A DNA stretch of 64,000 nucleotides from positions 12,047,001 to 12,111,000 of the forward strand of contig CM065394.1 of NCBI GenBank assembly GCA_033060915.1. Direction: 5' to 3'. A model generated the notes under the pieces. That model searched no databases, was not told the origin of the DNA, and saw only the letters and a program-made list of their open reading frames with translations. Position numbers and translations under genes: made by a program. The DNA is from Euryodendron excelsum (taxonomy: Eukaryota > Streptophyta > Magnoliopsida > Ericales > Pentaphylacaceae). Shown here one piece after another: positions 32,593-45,081 of this stretch (positions are counted from its first letter, which is position 1; every line of letters starts with the position of its first letter).

Positions 32593-33314
32593 ATGATGAA
32601 CTTGACTTTCTAATGAAGGCTAGAAGGAACTGCACCTGCCGAATGAATCCAAGGTCTTCCTAGCAGCAAATTGTAGATAGCCGGAATGTGCAAGACTTAG
32701 AATTTAATTGTGAAGGTTACTGGTCCTATCTTAACAGGCATTTCAATTTCCCCTATGGCTTCCCTCCGAGAACCATCAAAGGCACGAATGATCATACCAC
32801 TATTTTTCAAGTAAGTTTGGTCCATTCCCAACCTTTCTAGGGTAGAATACGGGCACACGTTTAAAGTTGACCCATTATCTATCAATACTTTGGCTACGAT
32901 TTTTCCTCTTGTTCTTACAGCAATATGCAGAGCCCGGGTATGGCCTGTTCCATCAGTCGGAATCTCGTCATCAGAGAAGGTGATGATGTTTAGGGCCATG
33001 ATGAGACTCACCATGTCATGTAGATTATCTAGTGTGAAACTCTCAGGCACATGAGCTTCCTTGAGGATCTTTATTAAAGCATTCCGATGCACTTCAGAAG
33101 TGAGCAGCAAACCCAACATCGAAATATGGGCTGGGGCTTTCCTAAGTTATTCCATGATATCGTAGTCGACCTTTCCTAAAGCTTTGGTGAATTCTGACAT
33201 CTCCTGATCTGTTGGTTGGTTGGAGCATTCTCCTTCTTTATCCTTCCCCTTCCTTTTCCTTTCCACTTCAACAGAGGTGTAGAGGCGCCCTGACCGAGTC
33301 ATCTCCCCTATTTC
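32593..33314 (-). pseudogene. Protease region of element A4 (Ogre/Tat type)
   Basis: Minus-strand frame: SEFTKALGKVDYDIME, one stop, then ISMLGLLLTSEVHRNALIKI, an aspartic protease motif VLIDNGSTLNVCP (Asp-Asn-Gly-Ser, the form usual in the Tat lineage), AFDGSRREAIGEIEMPVKIG, a stop, then YNLLLGRPWIHSAGAVPSSL. The core 33119-32697 is open for 140 codons. It would process the polyprotein in an intact element. The frame breaks off after VKFIMGS and fuses with B integrase at 32593. Confidence 0.8.
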
Positions 33315-33529
33315 TATTATGTAAGCACCCCATTTTTTACCGCTCGGCAGTCTACACTCCGTCCAGACTTGTTTTCAAGTCATTGTGGACATATTCCTAT
33401 CAAAACCAATTCTCTAGGTCCAAATCCCGCCTGTCCATTGCCTCGCGGGCCTGCCAGGCCCAAATAGAGGCAAAATGACCAGAATGCCCGTAGGGGCATT
33501 ATCCTTTCCTTTCCGATTCCAATCCCTCT

Positions 33530-33895
33530 CTCGAGACAGTTTATCCCTCGAGACGATTCCAATCCAGGCGCATGTCTTTGGAGACGATAAGTCCCCTTTC
33601 CAATCCCTCTCTCGAGACAGTTTATTCCTCGAGACGGTTCCAATTCAGGCACGTCTCTTCAGAGACGGTAAGACCCCTTTCCAATCCCTCTCTCGAGATA
33701 GTTTATTCCTCGAGACGGTTCCAATCTAGGCGCGTGTCTTCGGAGACGATAAATCCCCTTTCCAATCCCTCTCTCGAGACAATTTATTCCTCAAAACAGT
33801 TCCAATCCAGGCGCGTCTCTTCGGAGACGGTAAGTTCCCTTTCCAATCCCACTCTCGAGACAGTTTATTCCTCGAGACGGTCCGAGTAGCGAAAC
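33530..33895 (+). repeat. 81-bp tandem repeat block in U3 of the solo LTR
   Basis: TCTCGAGACAG starts at 33530, 33610, 33691, 33772 and 33853, a period of 80-81 bases. Each unit has two inverted CTCGAGAC/GTCTCGAG-type half sites and one GAGACGGTAAG-like motif. Confidence 0.85.
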
Positions 33896-34829
33896 TACTC
33901 ACAAAACCGTTAGAGTAGCGGAAATACTCACAAATAGGTCGATATAGGGAATTGCCAACAAACTCTTGTGTCACGACGACCGCCGTTAGAGTGGTGGAAA
34001 CACTCAAAAACACCAGTGTCTGTTAACCGACTTTGGTGAAAAATTACCAAACTGTCCTTTGGACCTTTTCCGAGACTTTCCGGTCAAGATGACCATTTTG
34101 CCCCTAGGCACCCGAACGTCCCGGGAACCACACCGACTCTGGGTATCAAAGCGGTAATTTCCAGAGAATAATTTTTATAGTATTCTCAACTTTCTTTTAC
34201 CTTTCCGGATCATTCCGAGTTAGTTCCGGCCAACCCGGTGCGAAATGACCGTTTTGCCCCTGGTGGGCCGGTCTCCTTTTCTGACCACACCGGCTCTGGG
34301 TATCAAACCGGTAACCTCCTAAGACTAATTTTTATAGTATTCTCAACCTTCTTTTACCTTTCCGGATCATTTCGAGTCAGTTTCGGCCAACCCGGTGCGA
34401 AATGACCGTTTTGCCCCTGGTGGGCCTGTCACCTTTTCCGACCACGCCGACTCTGGGAGTCAAACTCGAAACCTCTGGAAACATTCTAAATAATGTTTCT
34501 AGATCCCAAGTCTTCTTCCGGGACAGTTCGAATTCACCTCGGCAGCTTCCTGGTCTGATTGACTGTTTTGCCCCTAAGGGCCCAGTCAACATTTCTGACC
34601 CATCTTATCCTCATGTCTCAAGTCAAATACCTCCAGTGTTCTCAACAGTTAAGTGTTCTTGCTCCTTTCCGGCCTTTCGAGTCATTCCCGGCTCCTTCAA
34701 ATCATTCCCGGACTTTCCGGAGTCACTCCTAGTGAAGCCAGGCTAAAAATTACATGGTAGTCAGTAGTACAGGCGCCCAAATCTAGTCAAAGATACGTTG
34801 CTTGCCGACTTTAAATGTTTCCTAAGTGG

Positions 34830-34854
34830 CTGGCGCCACTCCTAGTGGCGCCAG
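34830..34854. promoter_or_regulatory. Perfect GGCGCC palindrome upstream of the TATA box
   Basis: CTGGCGCCACT and AGTGGCGCCAG separated by CCT, 53 bp upstream of the TATA box at 34907. Best preserved copy of the palindrome in the window. Confidence 0.7.
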
Positions 34855-34906
34855 TGTAAACTTTGGCCTGTCGCCGCTGCAACAAGTGCCAGTGTATTCC
34901 TCCCTC

Positions 34907-34914
34907 TATAAATA
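34907..34914 (+). promoter_or_regulatory. TATA box of the solo LTR
   Basis: TATAAATA within CCCTCTATAAATATAGAGC, 1587 bases into the LTR. Confidence 0.65.
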
Positions 34915-37900
34915 TAGAGCTTCTTCCAGTGTTTAAAGGGTCCGCAAACTCAACCTAAAAATTATATATTTCGATATACAGAGCTCGAGCACTCCCTAAA
35001 CCCTAGCCACTATACACTAAACCCTAGCCTCCTATACATCCCCATACACTCATACACTAGCCTTCAACCATCTTTTGAAGACTTGAAGAGCTGCAATCTA
35101 AAGCTTGAAGACAACTCTTGAAGATTGAAGACGAAGATCAAGACGAAGACCGAAGACCGAAAACAGCACGGCGCACAAAATAAACAAGACATACGGTAGG
35201 CTCCCTATTTAAATTTTTGCACTTCCCCCCTCTCTCTGCTCTCTCCTAACCCACTTGGGTTTTCTCTATTTTAATCCCCTATCTCTTTCCCCCCCTTTCT
35301 TTGCATGCTTGAAACAAGGGGATTCCCGGTCCATGTGTAGGATTGGGCTATTGGAGAGTCACCGTGTCGGGGGCTTTCTTCTAGTCTAACCAGAGACCAC
35401 GTGGGTCCGGCCCCCTTGATTATGTGGTGAAGCCATAGCCTTGTATGTTCACGACCCCAAAAATGTATTGTGCATATCATGATCTTGCATCTTCCAAAAA
35501 CCGTTTTCAAAGTTGTTTTTCAAATCGTTTTCAAACTTGTTTTCAAAATTGCATCAAAATTTCTTTTTCAAAAACTTGTTTTCAAAACCACAATTCTAGG
35601 GTAATTCTAGCCTTTCCATGGCTAGGGTTGCTTTAGGAAAGGGTTACATTAAAAGTGATCTTTTGGTCTATATTTTCAAACCTTATTGTTTTCAAAACCA
35701 CTTTCTTAAAGTGGTTCTAGCCCTCTTATGGCTAGAATCGCTTTAGGAAAGTGAGATGTTTTTATACCTTCTAAAAACACTTTTTTCAAAAAGTCTTTCT
35801 TCCTAAAAATCTCTTTTTTTCAACATGCTTTCCTAAAACTCTCCTTTCCAAAATTGTTTTCTAAAAACTCCCTCCGAAAGTTTATTTTTCCAAACTCCCT
35901 TTTTCAACTCCTTTCCAAAAACCCTTTCTCCTCAAAATTCACTTTCTTAAACTCTCTCTCCAACAATCTTCTACCAAAAATCTTCTTAGAAAAACTCTCT
36001 TCAAAAATCTTTTCAAAAACTTTCTTTCCAAAAACTTCTCCCTAGGATTTCCTTCTAAAAACTCGTTTCCAAAGCGTACTTTCCAAAAATCTCTTTTTTT
36101 AAAGCCCAAGTCAAGCCCTAGAGCTAACCATTAGGAACCCTAATTTTCTTTCCAAAAACATGATTTTCAAACTTTGCCCCAAACCTAGGTTTCCAAAACC
36201 TCTTGTTTTCACATCCAAACTATACATGTTTCCAAAACCTATTTTCTACGTCGAAACTATAATTTTTCAAATCTAGGGTTTCTAGAATTACCCTTTCCAA
36301 ATCCTTACCAAATCCTATCTTCCCTTTAGGAAACCAAATCAAATATTCCCATTTAGGAAACTAGATCCCACACTCCGTTTTTTGAAACAAAATCAAATCT
36401 TTTCTTTTAGAAACCAAATCCAATCCCTTCCTAATCCAAACCTTTCTTAATTCAATTCCTTCCTAAACCATAAGTTTCTTAAACCTAAACCTTAAATCTT
36501 TCCTTAAATTTCAAAATTCAAATCTTTCCTAATTCAACCCTTTCCTAATTCTACCCTCCTTTCAAATCTTAACTTTTCAAACCTAAGTTTTCAAACTCTT
36601 CCTAAACTCAAACCTTTCCTAATCTCAACATTTTCTAAAATTCTAAAACTTTCTAAATCTTAAACTTTCTAAATTTCAAATCTTTCCAAATTTAAAACTT
36701 TCTAAATTTGAAACTTTCTCAAGTTAAATCTTTCTAAACCTAAATCTCTCCAAAATTCTAAACTTTCCAAAACTTCAACATCTTTCCAAATCTAAGACTT
36801 TTCTAAACTCAAAACTTTCTTAATTCAAACACTTCCTAAACTGAAAACTTTCCTTTTTCAAACCTTTCCCAAAAATGAAACTTTCCTAATTCAAAACTTT
36901 CCAAAAATGAAACTTTCCTAATTAGAAACTTTCTTAAATCAGACTTTTCCTAATTCGAACATCTCCTAAAATCTAATCTTTCCAAATATTCCAAGGCAAG
37001 TCAAATCTTTCCTAAGTCTCTTCTCTTTCCTAAGTCTAGGTTTTCTCAAACCTTCTCTTTTTCAAAACAAGTCCAAATCTATCTCTTCAAATCAAAGTCC
37101 AATCTTCTCAATTTCAATTTCCAATCTCCTCTTCTAATCTCAAATTGAATCCAATTTTCAATTCAATCTCTTTCTTCCAATCCAATCTCTCTCTTCAAAT
37201 TAATCTCTTTTCAATCGGACTCCGGTCTGAACTACGACTGACCTGATTCCCCCAAAGGGATACGTAGGCAACCTTTATAGGTGCGGTCACAACACTTTTC
37301 AAACTTTCAATTCCACCCTCATAGGTGCGGTCTCCACATTTTCAAATCTCAAATTTCAATCTATTTTCAAAATTCCAATTTCAAAATTTCTATTTTCACA
37401 TTTCTACTTTCAATTTTCAAACTTTCAAATTTCAATTCCATCTCTTCAAATTTATTTTCAAATTAAATCAATCTCTTTCCAAATCTATTTTTCAATTCTC
37501 TTCTATTGCACTTGCATATCATGCATCATGTTAGTTTCTTTTCAAACATTGTTTTTTCAAAGTTGGTAGGGTTGGACATGGGTTAATTAAAGACTCTCAT
37601 AGGTGAATCTAGGTTAGATTGACATGTAGGTATCGAAAGGGTAGGGTAGGGTGATAGCTTAGTGCGTCTTCCCTACATGTAACCAACCTCCGAACCTAGA
37701 TCACTGATTTCAAAGACCAAAAAGGAGTTATTTTTCAAAAAGGGCTAAATGTTTTCCAAAGGTTGCCAAACAACCTGTTTTCTTAAAAACCCTCTCTTGA
37801 GGTGGTATTTTCAAAAATTTTTTTTTTCAAAAACCCTAAGTGTAGTCTTCGGATTATTCTAAGTTTTTTTTTAGGTGACCTAACTCACCTTAATCAAGTT

Positions 37901-38070
37901 AGGTAGCGACTCTGAATCTTTTTCAAAAGCCCTTTATTCAAACCAGTTTTTCAATTCAAACCTAGTCGTACTCATTCTTCTAGGAGGGTGAGTTCTAACG
38001 AGAGAGTACAACATTTTTCCCGCTTGTGTGAATATTCCTCAAGTGCAAAAAATCTGGGCGCGACATGTTA

Positions 38071-38602
38071 CAGGCTCTCTGGTGCCCTTATTAGGTGGGT
38101 AATTCCATGGGACGTTATGAAGACTAGGTATTAGCATTTAGGTTATGGTGGGAAGAGTTATCCTTGGACTTATGAGCAAAGGGATTGCCACATGTGAAGA
38201 GTTGGTAAGGACGGGTAGAGTGGTGGGCACAATTGGCTTCTTTGGCAAGACTAAAGGTAGCTTAGGTTGTATAACTCCTTGGTTATTGGTTTGAGGTTCA
38301 GGTCGAGCCATAGCGATCATAGGTTCAGGTTCGAATAATATAGTAAGGACGAGGTGATAACAGGAAGGGTCCAGTATAGTTTCTATGGTTAGGTTCATAT
38401 TGGGTTGATAAGATTGCGTGGTTAGGAAGGAATGATCTTGGTATTCGAGCTCCTCTTGGGCGTGAATTATCCCTTCTGGAATTGCAGTAAGTGGGTTGCG
38501 CAGGGGATTTCTGCTAACATTCCCACTTTCCAGTGGTATGTTCTCCTGAAGCTTGTGAACCATGACCTTCACTATGATGGAGGATGTTGGACTAGTATTC
38601 AT
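38071..38602 (-). pseudogene. gag/protease linker region of element A4
   Basis: Open for 154 codons from an ATG at 38602, then a stop, then SLHNVPWNYPPNKGTREPV, a VPWNY motif that in Ogre/Tat proteins lies just ahead of the protease. The middle is Pro- and Leu-rich and low in identifiable features. The frame is cut at 38070 by the solo LTR and continues at 33314. Since this linker starts where gag should start, the gag core appears to have been deleted from A4. Confidence 0.6.
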
Positions 38603-40036
38603 TACCTATAATAATGATGACAACAATTACAAATTAGGATTCAGTTCTTAGAGAATTCTATACAATGCATGCCCTAGGGTGCCCCTCTTTAGGAGGGAAA
38701 CTAGCCATAATGTATTGGCTCACTTTTGGAGATAAAGGGTTTGCCCCTGTATGCAAATACCTTACCGCCAAGTAGGACCTTCAGTCATCCATGCATTCAT
38801 TCATAAAAATAAAGAAGTACATTGAATTTTAGGTTTTAAGATACAAAAGAACTGAAATACATTTTAATAGGGGGAGGGGGGAACATTTTCCTTGGGACTT
38901 CTACCTATCTAGTTTTACAAAGGAAAAACCTAAACTACTCTTGAGTCTTCGGATTTGCCTTCGTTGGATTTGATGTCGAAGAGGTAGCTGAGGGAACTTG
39001 CTGATTGGTTGCCCCTTGTCTTCATGACAATACTATCTCCGTGAGCATAGAGGGATTGGGGCCCCTCTTATGGAATGAATTGAGATACATGCAATGAGTC
39101 CTCAGGGTTACGCGAGAGCTCGTAGGGTCTGGGTAGGTTTAATGCAAGGGAAAGGGACCTTGGTGTCACTCTCAACGAGTTGATCATATGCATGAGAATG
39201 TAGTGACTTCAGTTAGTTGGAACTCTTGTCTTGACATGGAATATTGAATGAATTAACATGGGTATGCAAAGAGTATAAGGAGAGAGAATGCAATAGCAAG
39301 ATAAACGTGCATTCATGAGCATTTAGGCAGGGATTATAATAGTATGAATATAGTCAGTATAACAGCAAGAATAGACAGGTATAAATGAAAGTAAGAGCAG
39401 TCGCCCTTTCCTCCGTGGTTTTGACAATGGTGCTCGTGTCTTAAATCCGACAGAGGTTCAGCTATGCATGGTGTCTATATGAGCATGAGGTTGAGGGTTG
39501 ACTAATGTGTTCTAAAAAGGCTCGGTCCCCGGATCTTCAAACCTAGGCCCACTCCCCGAGGTGGTGCCATGATCAGTTGGTGATCCGAGCAGGGGAACCA
39601 TCAAGAGGCCGTAGGCGAAGAAACTGACACAGCATCTTGCCCACAACCAATATATTGTTCCCCCTTTCTAACTAGAAAATACATATCAGGGTAATAATGC
39701 AAGTATGTAGAATGCAAGTGCACATGTAGTGTGTGTGTGATTTTTTAAAAGTGGAGGAAAGAGCCCAACAACTCCCATTTATCCTGTTCATCACATTCAT
39801 GCATAGCAGTTAATAAAATTTAAACAAAATGTGTACCTACAAAACAAAGATGCAAGTGTTAGTGTGTGGATGACAAACATAATACAAGATAATATGAATA
39901 AATGTATATATTTTTTTTTAAACAATTTTGAAAATTTGGTTTGAAAACTTAAAGTGAATAGGATTAAACTAAGTTAATTGAAAACTCTACATGGGTGAAA
40001 GGTAAAGAAACATGACTACGGCTTAACCCTCTAAGT
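38603..40036 (-). other. Untranslated leader of A4
   Basis: It aligns with the A3 leader (24508-26050), for example around 38670-38770 and 39490-39640. No coding feature is visible. Confidence 0.6.
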
Positions 40037-40055
40037 ATCCCAAGTGGAGTCGCCA
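40037..40055 (-). promoter_or_regulatory. tRNA-Arg primer-binding site of A4
   Basis: On the minus strand TGGCGACTCCACTTGGGA, as in A3 but with one change, two bases from the LTR end. Confidence 0.8.
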
Positions 40056-40057
40056 GC

Positions 40058-43000
40058 TGTCGCGCCCAAATTTTTTGCACTCGAGGAATACACACACAAA
40101 TGGGAAAAATGTTGTGCTCTCTCGTTAGAACTCACTCTCCTAGAAGAATGAGTGCGACTAAGTTTGAATTGAAAATAGATTAAATTAAAGGGCTTTTAGA
40201 AAAGATTTGGAGTCACCACCTAACTTGATTAAGGTGAGTTAGGTCACCTAAAAATTAAGCATAGTCCGAAGACTACACTTAGGGTTTTTGAAAATGATTT
40301 TGAAAATATCTTCTCAAGAGAGGGTTTTTAAGAAAATAGGTTGTTTGGTAACCTTTGGAAAACATTTAGCCCATTTTTCAAAATAACTCCGTTTTTGGTC
40401 TTTGAAATCAGTGATCTAGGTTCGGAGGTTGATTACGTGTAGGGAAGACGCACTAAGCCATCACCCAACCCCGCCCTTTCGGTACCTACATGTTAATCTA
40501 CCCTAGATTCACATATGAGAGTCTTTAACTAACATATGTTCAATCTTATCCACTTTGAAAAAAAAATATTTAAAAAGAAACTAGCATGATGCATGATATG
40601 CAAGTGCAATAGAAGAAAGTTAGAAAATAGATTTGAAAAGAGATTTGAAAAGTAGAATTTGATTTGATTTTATAAGAGATTTGAAAAGATAGAATTGAAA
40701 TTGAAAAGTTTGAGAAATCAGAAATAGAAATTTGGAAATAGAAATTTGAAATTGGAAGTTTGAAAATAGATTGGAGATTTGAAAAGATTGTGGAATTTGA
40801 GATTTGAAAAATGTTGTGGAATTTGAAATTTGAAAGAAGTTTTGATCGCACCCATGAGGGTTGCCTACATATCCTTTTGGAGGAATCAGGTCAGTCGTAG
40901 GTCGGACAAGAGTCCGATTGAAAATAGAATAGTTTATTAGAAAGAAAGAGACTTAATTGGAAATTGGATTGGAAGATTGAGAGATTGAACTTTGATTGGA
41001 AGATTTAAAAAGATTTGACTTTGGAAAACTTAGTTTTAGGAAACCTAGACTTAGGAATGAGAGAATTTAGGAAGGACTTGAGATTAAGAAAGATTGGACT
41101 CGAACGTTGGACGTTGAAGATTGGAAGAAGATTGGATTGAATTTAGGAAAGATTCGAATTAGGAAAGTCCGATTTAGGAAAGTTTCGAATTAGGAAAGTT
41201 TTATTTTTGGAAAGTTTTCAAATTAGGAGAGTTTCGAAATTAGGAAAGTTTTGAATTAGGAAACGTTAGAATTAGGAAAATGTCATTTTAGGAAAGATTT
41301 CGAATTGGGGAAGTTTTCGAATTAAGAAAGTGTTGGATTAAAAAAGTTTTGAAATAGGAAACATTTTGTTTTAAGAAAGTTTTGAAATTGGAAAGTTTTG
41401 AATTTAGAAAGTTTCAACTTAGGAAAGTTTTGAATTAAGAAAAGTTTATTTTAAGCAAGATTTGGATTTGGAAATTTTAAAATAAGAAAGGTTTAAAAAT
41501 TAGAAGGTTTGGGATTTAGGAAATCTTAACTTAAGGAAGTTTTGAATTTAGAAAGCTTCGGAATTTAAAAAAATTTGAAACTTAAAAAATTTAAGATTTA
41601 GAAAGTTTTAGAATTTGAGTTTTAGAAAATCTTAAAATTAGGAAAGGTTTGAGTTTATGAGGGATTTGAAAACTTAGATTTGAAAAGGTAAGATTTGAAA
41701 GGGGGTAGAATTAAGAAAAGGGTGAATTAGGAAAGATGTGGAAGTTGAGTTTTAAAATTTAGAAAAGATTTTTATGTTCAAGTTTTGGAAACTTAAGATT
41801 TAGGAAAGTAGAAGTTTAGGAAGGATTTGAATTTAGGAAAGATTTGGATTAGGACGGGATATGATTTTGTTTCTAAAAGAGAAAGTTTGATTTTGTTTCC
41901 AAAAACAGAGGATTAGATCTAGTTTCCTAAATGGGAAGATTGGATTTGGTTTTCTAGAGGGAAGATTTTGATTTGACAAAGATTTGGAAAAGGGAGTTTT
42001 AGAAACCCTAGATTTGGAAGTGTATAGTTTTGACGTAGAAAATATGAGGTTTTGAGAACCTAGGTTTTAAGGAAAGTTTAAAAACTATGTTTTTGGGAAG
42101 AAAAATTAGAGTTTCCTAATTGTTAGCTCTATGGCTTGATTTGGGCTCTAAGGAAAGAGTTTTTTAGAAAGTGCGTTTTTTGGAAATGAGGATTTTTTGA
42201 AAGAAAACCTAGAGAGGAATTTCTAGAAGATGAGTTTTGAAAAGAGAGTTTTTGGAAAGATTTTTGGAGAGAGTTTTTCTAGGAAGAAGACTTAGGGAAC
42301 GTTTTTGGAAAGTGTGTTTTGAGGAGAGTATTTTAGAAATGAGTTGAAAAAGGGAGTTTTGAAAAATAGATTTTTGGAGGGAGTTTTTGAAAACAACTTT
42401 AAAAAGAAGAATTTTTGAAAAACATGTTGGAAAAAGAGATTTTTGAAAAGAGAGGTTTTTGGAAAGCATATAAAATATCTCACTTTCCTAAAGCAACTCT
42501 AACCATAAGAGGGCTAGAACCACTTTAGGATAGTGGTTTTGAAAATAACAAGATTTGAAAATATGGACCATGAAAGTCACTTTAAATGTAACACTTTCCT
42601 AAAGTAACCCTAGCAATGGAAATGCTAGAATCACCCTAGGATTGTGATTTTAAAAGCAAGTTTTTGAAAAAGAGATTTTGATGCAATTTTGAAAACAAGT
42701 TTAAAAACAATTTTGAAAACAACCTTAAAAACGACTTTTGGAAGAATGCAAGAATCATGATATGCACAATGCAAATTTGGGGTCGTGAACATACAAGACT
42801 AAGGCTTCACCACATAATCAAGGGGGCCGAACCCACATGGTCTCCGGTTAGCCTAAAGGAAAGCCCCCGACATGGTGACCCTCCAATAGTCTAATCTTAC
42901 ACATGGACCGGGAGTCCTCTTGTTTCAAGCATACAAAAAAAGGGGGAGAAAGAGATAGGGGATTAAAATAGAGAAAACCCAAATGGGTTAGGAGAGGGAA

Positions 43001-45081
43001 GAGAGAGGGGGAAGTGCGGAAACGTAAAACGAAAGCCTACCTTGTGTCTTGTTTATTTTGCGCACCTTGCTTGTCTTCGGTCTTTGTCTTGATCTTAATC
43101 TTCAATCCTCAAGAGTTGTCTTCAATCTTCAAACTTTAGATTGCAGCTCTTCAAGTCTTCAAAGGAGGGTTGGAGGCTAGTGTATAAGTGTATGGGGGTG
43201 TGTATGAGTGTATATAAGGCTTAGGGTTTGTGTATGGTGGCTAGGGTTTGGAAAACCTATAGAAGCTAGGGTTTAGGGAGTGTTCGAGCTCTTTATATCG
43301 AATATTGGTGTTTTTAGATTGAGTTTGTGGACCTCTTTCATGCTTGAAGAGGCTCTGTATTTATAGAGATGGAATAGACCTGGTGCCTGTTGTAGTGGCG
43401 CCAGGCTAAAATTGCTTCTGGCACCACTAGGAGTGGCGCCAGGCCAAATATTGGCTTGACGCCACTACTAGTGGTGCCAACTAATTAGGAAACTATTAAG
43501 GTTAGCAAGCAACGTATCTTTGACTATATTTGGGCGCCTGTACTAGTGACTACCATGTAATTTTTAGCCTAGCTTGACTAAGAGTGACTTTGGAAAGTCC
43601 GAGAAGGAGTTTGGGAGACCGGGAATGACCTGGAAGGCTGGAAAAGAGTAGGAACACTCAAAACAGTGTTGTGGAGGTATTTGATTTGAAAAATGAGGAT
43701 AGGATGTGTTGGAAGGGTTGATCGGACCTTTAGGGGCGAAACGGTTAATCGGATCGGGAAGCTGCCGAGACAGACTTGAACTGTTCTAGAAGAAGACTCG
43801 AGATTTGGAAACATTATTCAGAATATTCCCAAAGGTTGCCGGTTTGATACCCAGAGCTGGTGTGGTCGGAAAAGGAGATCGGCCAACCAAGGGAAAAATG
43901 GTCATTTTGTATCGGGTTTGCCGGAACTGACTCGGAATGATTCGAAAAGGTAAAGGAAGGTTGAGAATACTATAAGAAGCAATCTCATGAGATTACTGGT
44001 TTGATACCCAGAGCCGGTGTGGCCAAAAAAGGAAACTGGCCCACTAAGGGCAAAACAGTCATTTTGCATCGGGTTTGCCGGAACTGACTCGGAATGATCC
44101 GGAAAGGTAAAGGAAGGTTGAGAACACTATAAAAAGCAGTCTCAGAAAGTTACCAATTTGATACCGAGAGCCGGTGTGGTTCCTAGGGCGTTCGGATGCC
44201 TAGCGGCAAAATGGTCATCTTGACCGAAAAGTCTCAAAAAAGGCTCAAGGGGCAATTTGGTCATTTTTCACTGAAGTGGGCTAGCAGGCACCGGTGTTGA
44301 CCTTGGTTTTGAGTGTTTCCACCACTCTGACGGCAGTCGCGTGATACAGGGGTTTGTTGGCAATTCCCTATATCGACCTGTTTGCGAGTATTTTTGCTAC
44401 TCTGACGGTTATGATGTTTGCGAGTATTTCCGCTACTCTGACGGTTCGCAATCATTCCCGAGACTGCCTAATCTCAGAAAGTTGCTAAAGGGACTTACAC
44501 CTGAGAAGTCAATTTTCTTGGAAGGCGTGCCTAAACGGATATTTCTACATTGGCGGGCTAGAAGGCGCCAAAGGTGGACCGTTCTACCATCTAGGGGACT
44601 TGGGGTCTCGTCCCGGTCGACAAGTTTAAAGGGACTTACCATTTCGAAGAGATTTTCTTTGAAAAATGTGCTGGACTGTCTCGACGAATAAATTGTCTCA
44701 AGAGAGGGATTAGAATTGGAAAGGGGTCTTATCATCTTCGGAAAGATGGTCCTAATTTGGAACCTTCTCGAGGAATAAACTCTCAAGAGAGAGGGATTGG
44801 AAAGGGGTCTTATCGTCTTCGGAAAGACATGCCTGATTTGGAACCGTCTCGAGAAATAAACTGTCTTGAGAAAGGGGTTGGAGTTGGAATTGGAAAGGAC
44901 AATGCCCCTAAGGGCATTTTGGTCATTTTGCCTCTCTTTGGGCCTAGTGGGCCCGCAAAGCGATGGACAGATGGGATTTGGACTTAGAGATTTGGTTTCA
45001 ATTGGAATACGTCCATATTGACTTGAGTACAAGTCTGGACGAAGCGTAGACTGCTAAGTGGTAAAAAATGGGGTGCTTACA
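40058..45081 (-). repeat. 5' LTR of A4 (5024 bp)
   Basis: Plus-strand ends TGTCGCGCCCAAATTTTTTG and GGGGTGCTTACA. TATA box (ATTTATA) at 43359-43365 on the minus strand, three palindromic blocks (43381-43478), three ~157-bp units (near 43850, 44008 and 44158), GAGTATTTCCGCTACTCTG motifs (44385-44450) and 81-bp units at 44680-44880. The U5 tract at 41100-42470 is C-depleted on the plus strand. Confidence 0.88.
43359..43365 (-). promoter_or_regulatory. TATA box of the A4 LTR
   Basis: CTCTATAAATACAGAGCC on the minus strand, identical to the best conserved form in other copies. Confidence 0.65.

Larger units (their letters stand above)
33320..38065 (+). repeat. Solo LTR of family A inside A4 (4746 bp)
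   Basis: It runs from TGTAAGCACCCCATTTTTTA to CTGGGCGCGACA, flanked by TATTA (33315-33319) and TGTTA (38066-38070), a five-base duplication with one change. It is plus-oriented inside a minus-oriented element. No primer site follows it, so it is a solo LTR left by LTR-LTR recombination. Contents: 81-bp tandem units (33530-33890), three ~157-bp units (34130-34480), palindrome, TATA box, AAACCCTAG motifs (34998-35035), G-poor U5 (35880-37200) and the conserved island (37210-37340). Confidence 0.88.
32593..45081 (-). mobile_element. Element A4: 3'-truncated Ogre/Tat-like element inserted in B's integrase
   Basis: It has a complete 5' LTR (40058-45081), primer site, leader, a gag/protease linker (38602-38071) and a protease (33319-32593), then stops abruptly where B's integrase resumes. 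RT, integrase, antisense gene, polypurine tract and 3' LTR are missing. The presumed duplication GTTTC (45082-45086) has no partner at 32588-32592. A later deletion probably removed its 3' half together with a few codons of B. A solo LTR sits inside it. Confidence 0.75.

Noticed and set aside
34995..35040. Interstitial telomere array
   Set aside because: AAACCCTAG motifs are scattered, not in perfect tandem, and lie at a fixed place in every LTR leader.
35854..37534. Phe/Ser/Leu/Asn-rich small frames in the U5 tracts (also 37281, 40570, 42209, 52974, 57971)
   Set aside because: They reflect the biased composition of the G-poor or C-poor tract; frames differ from copy to copy and start codons are not conserved.
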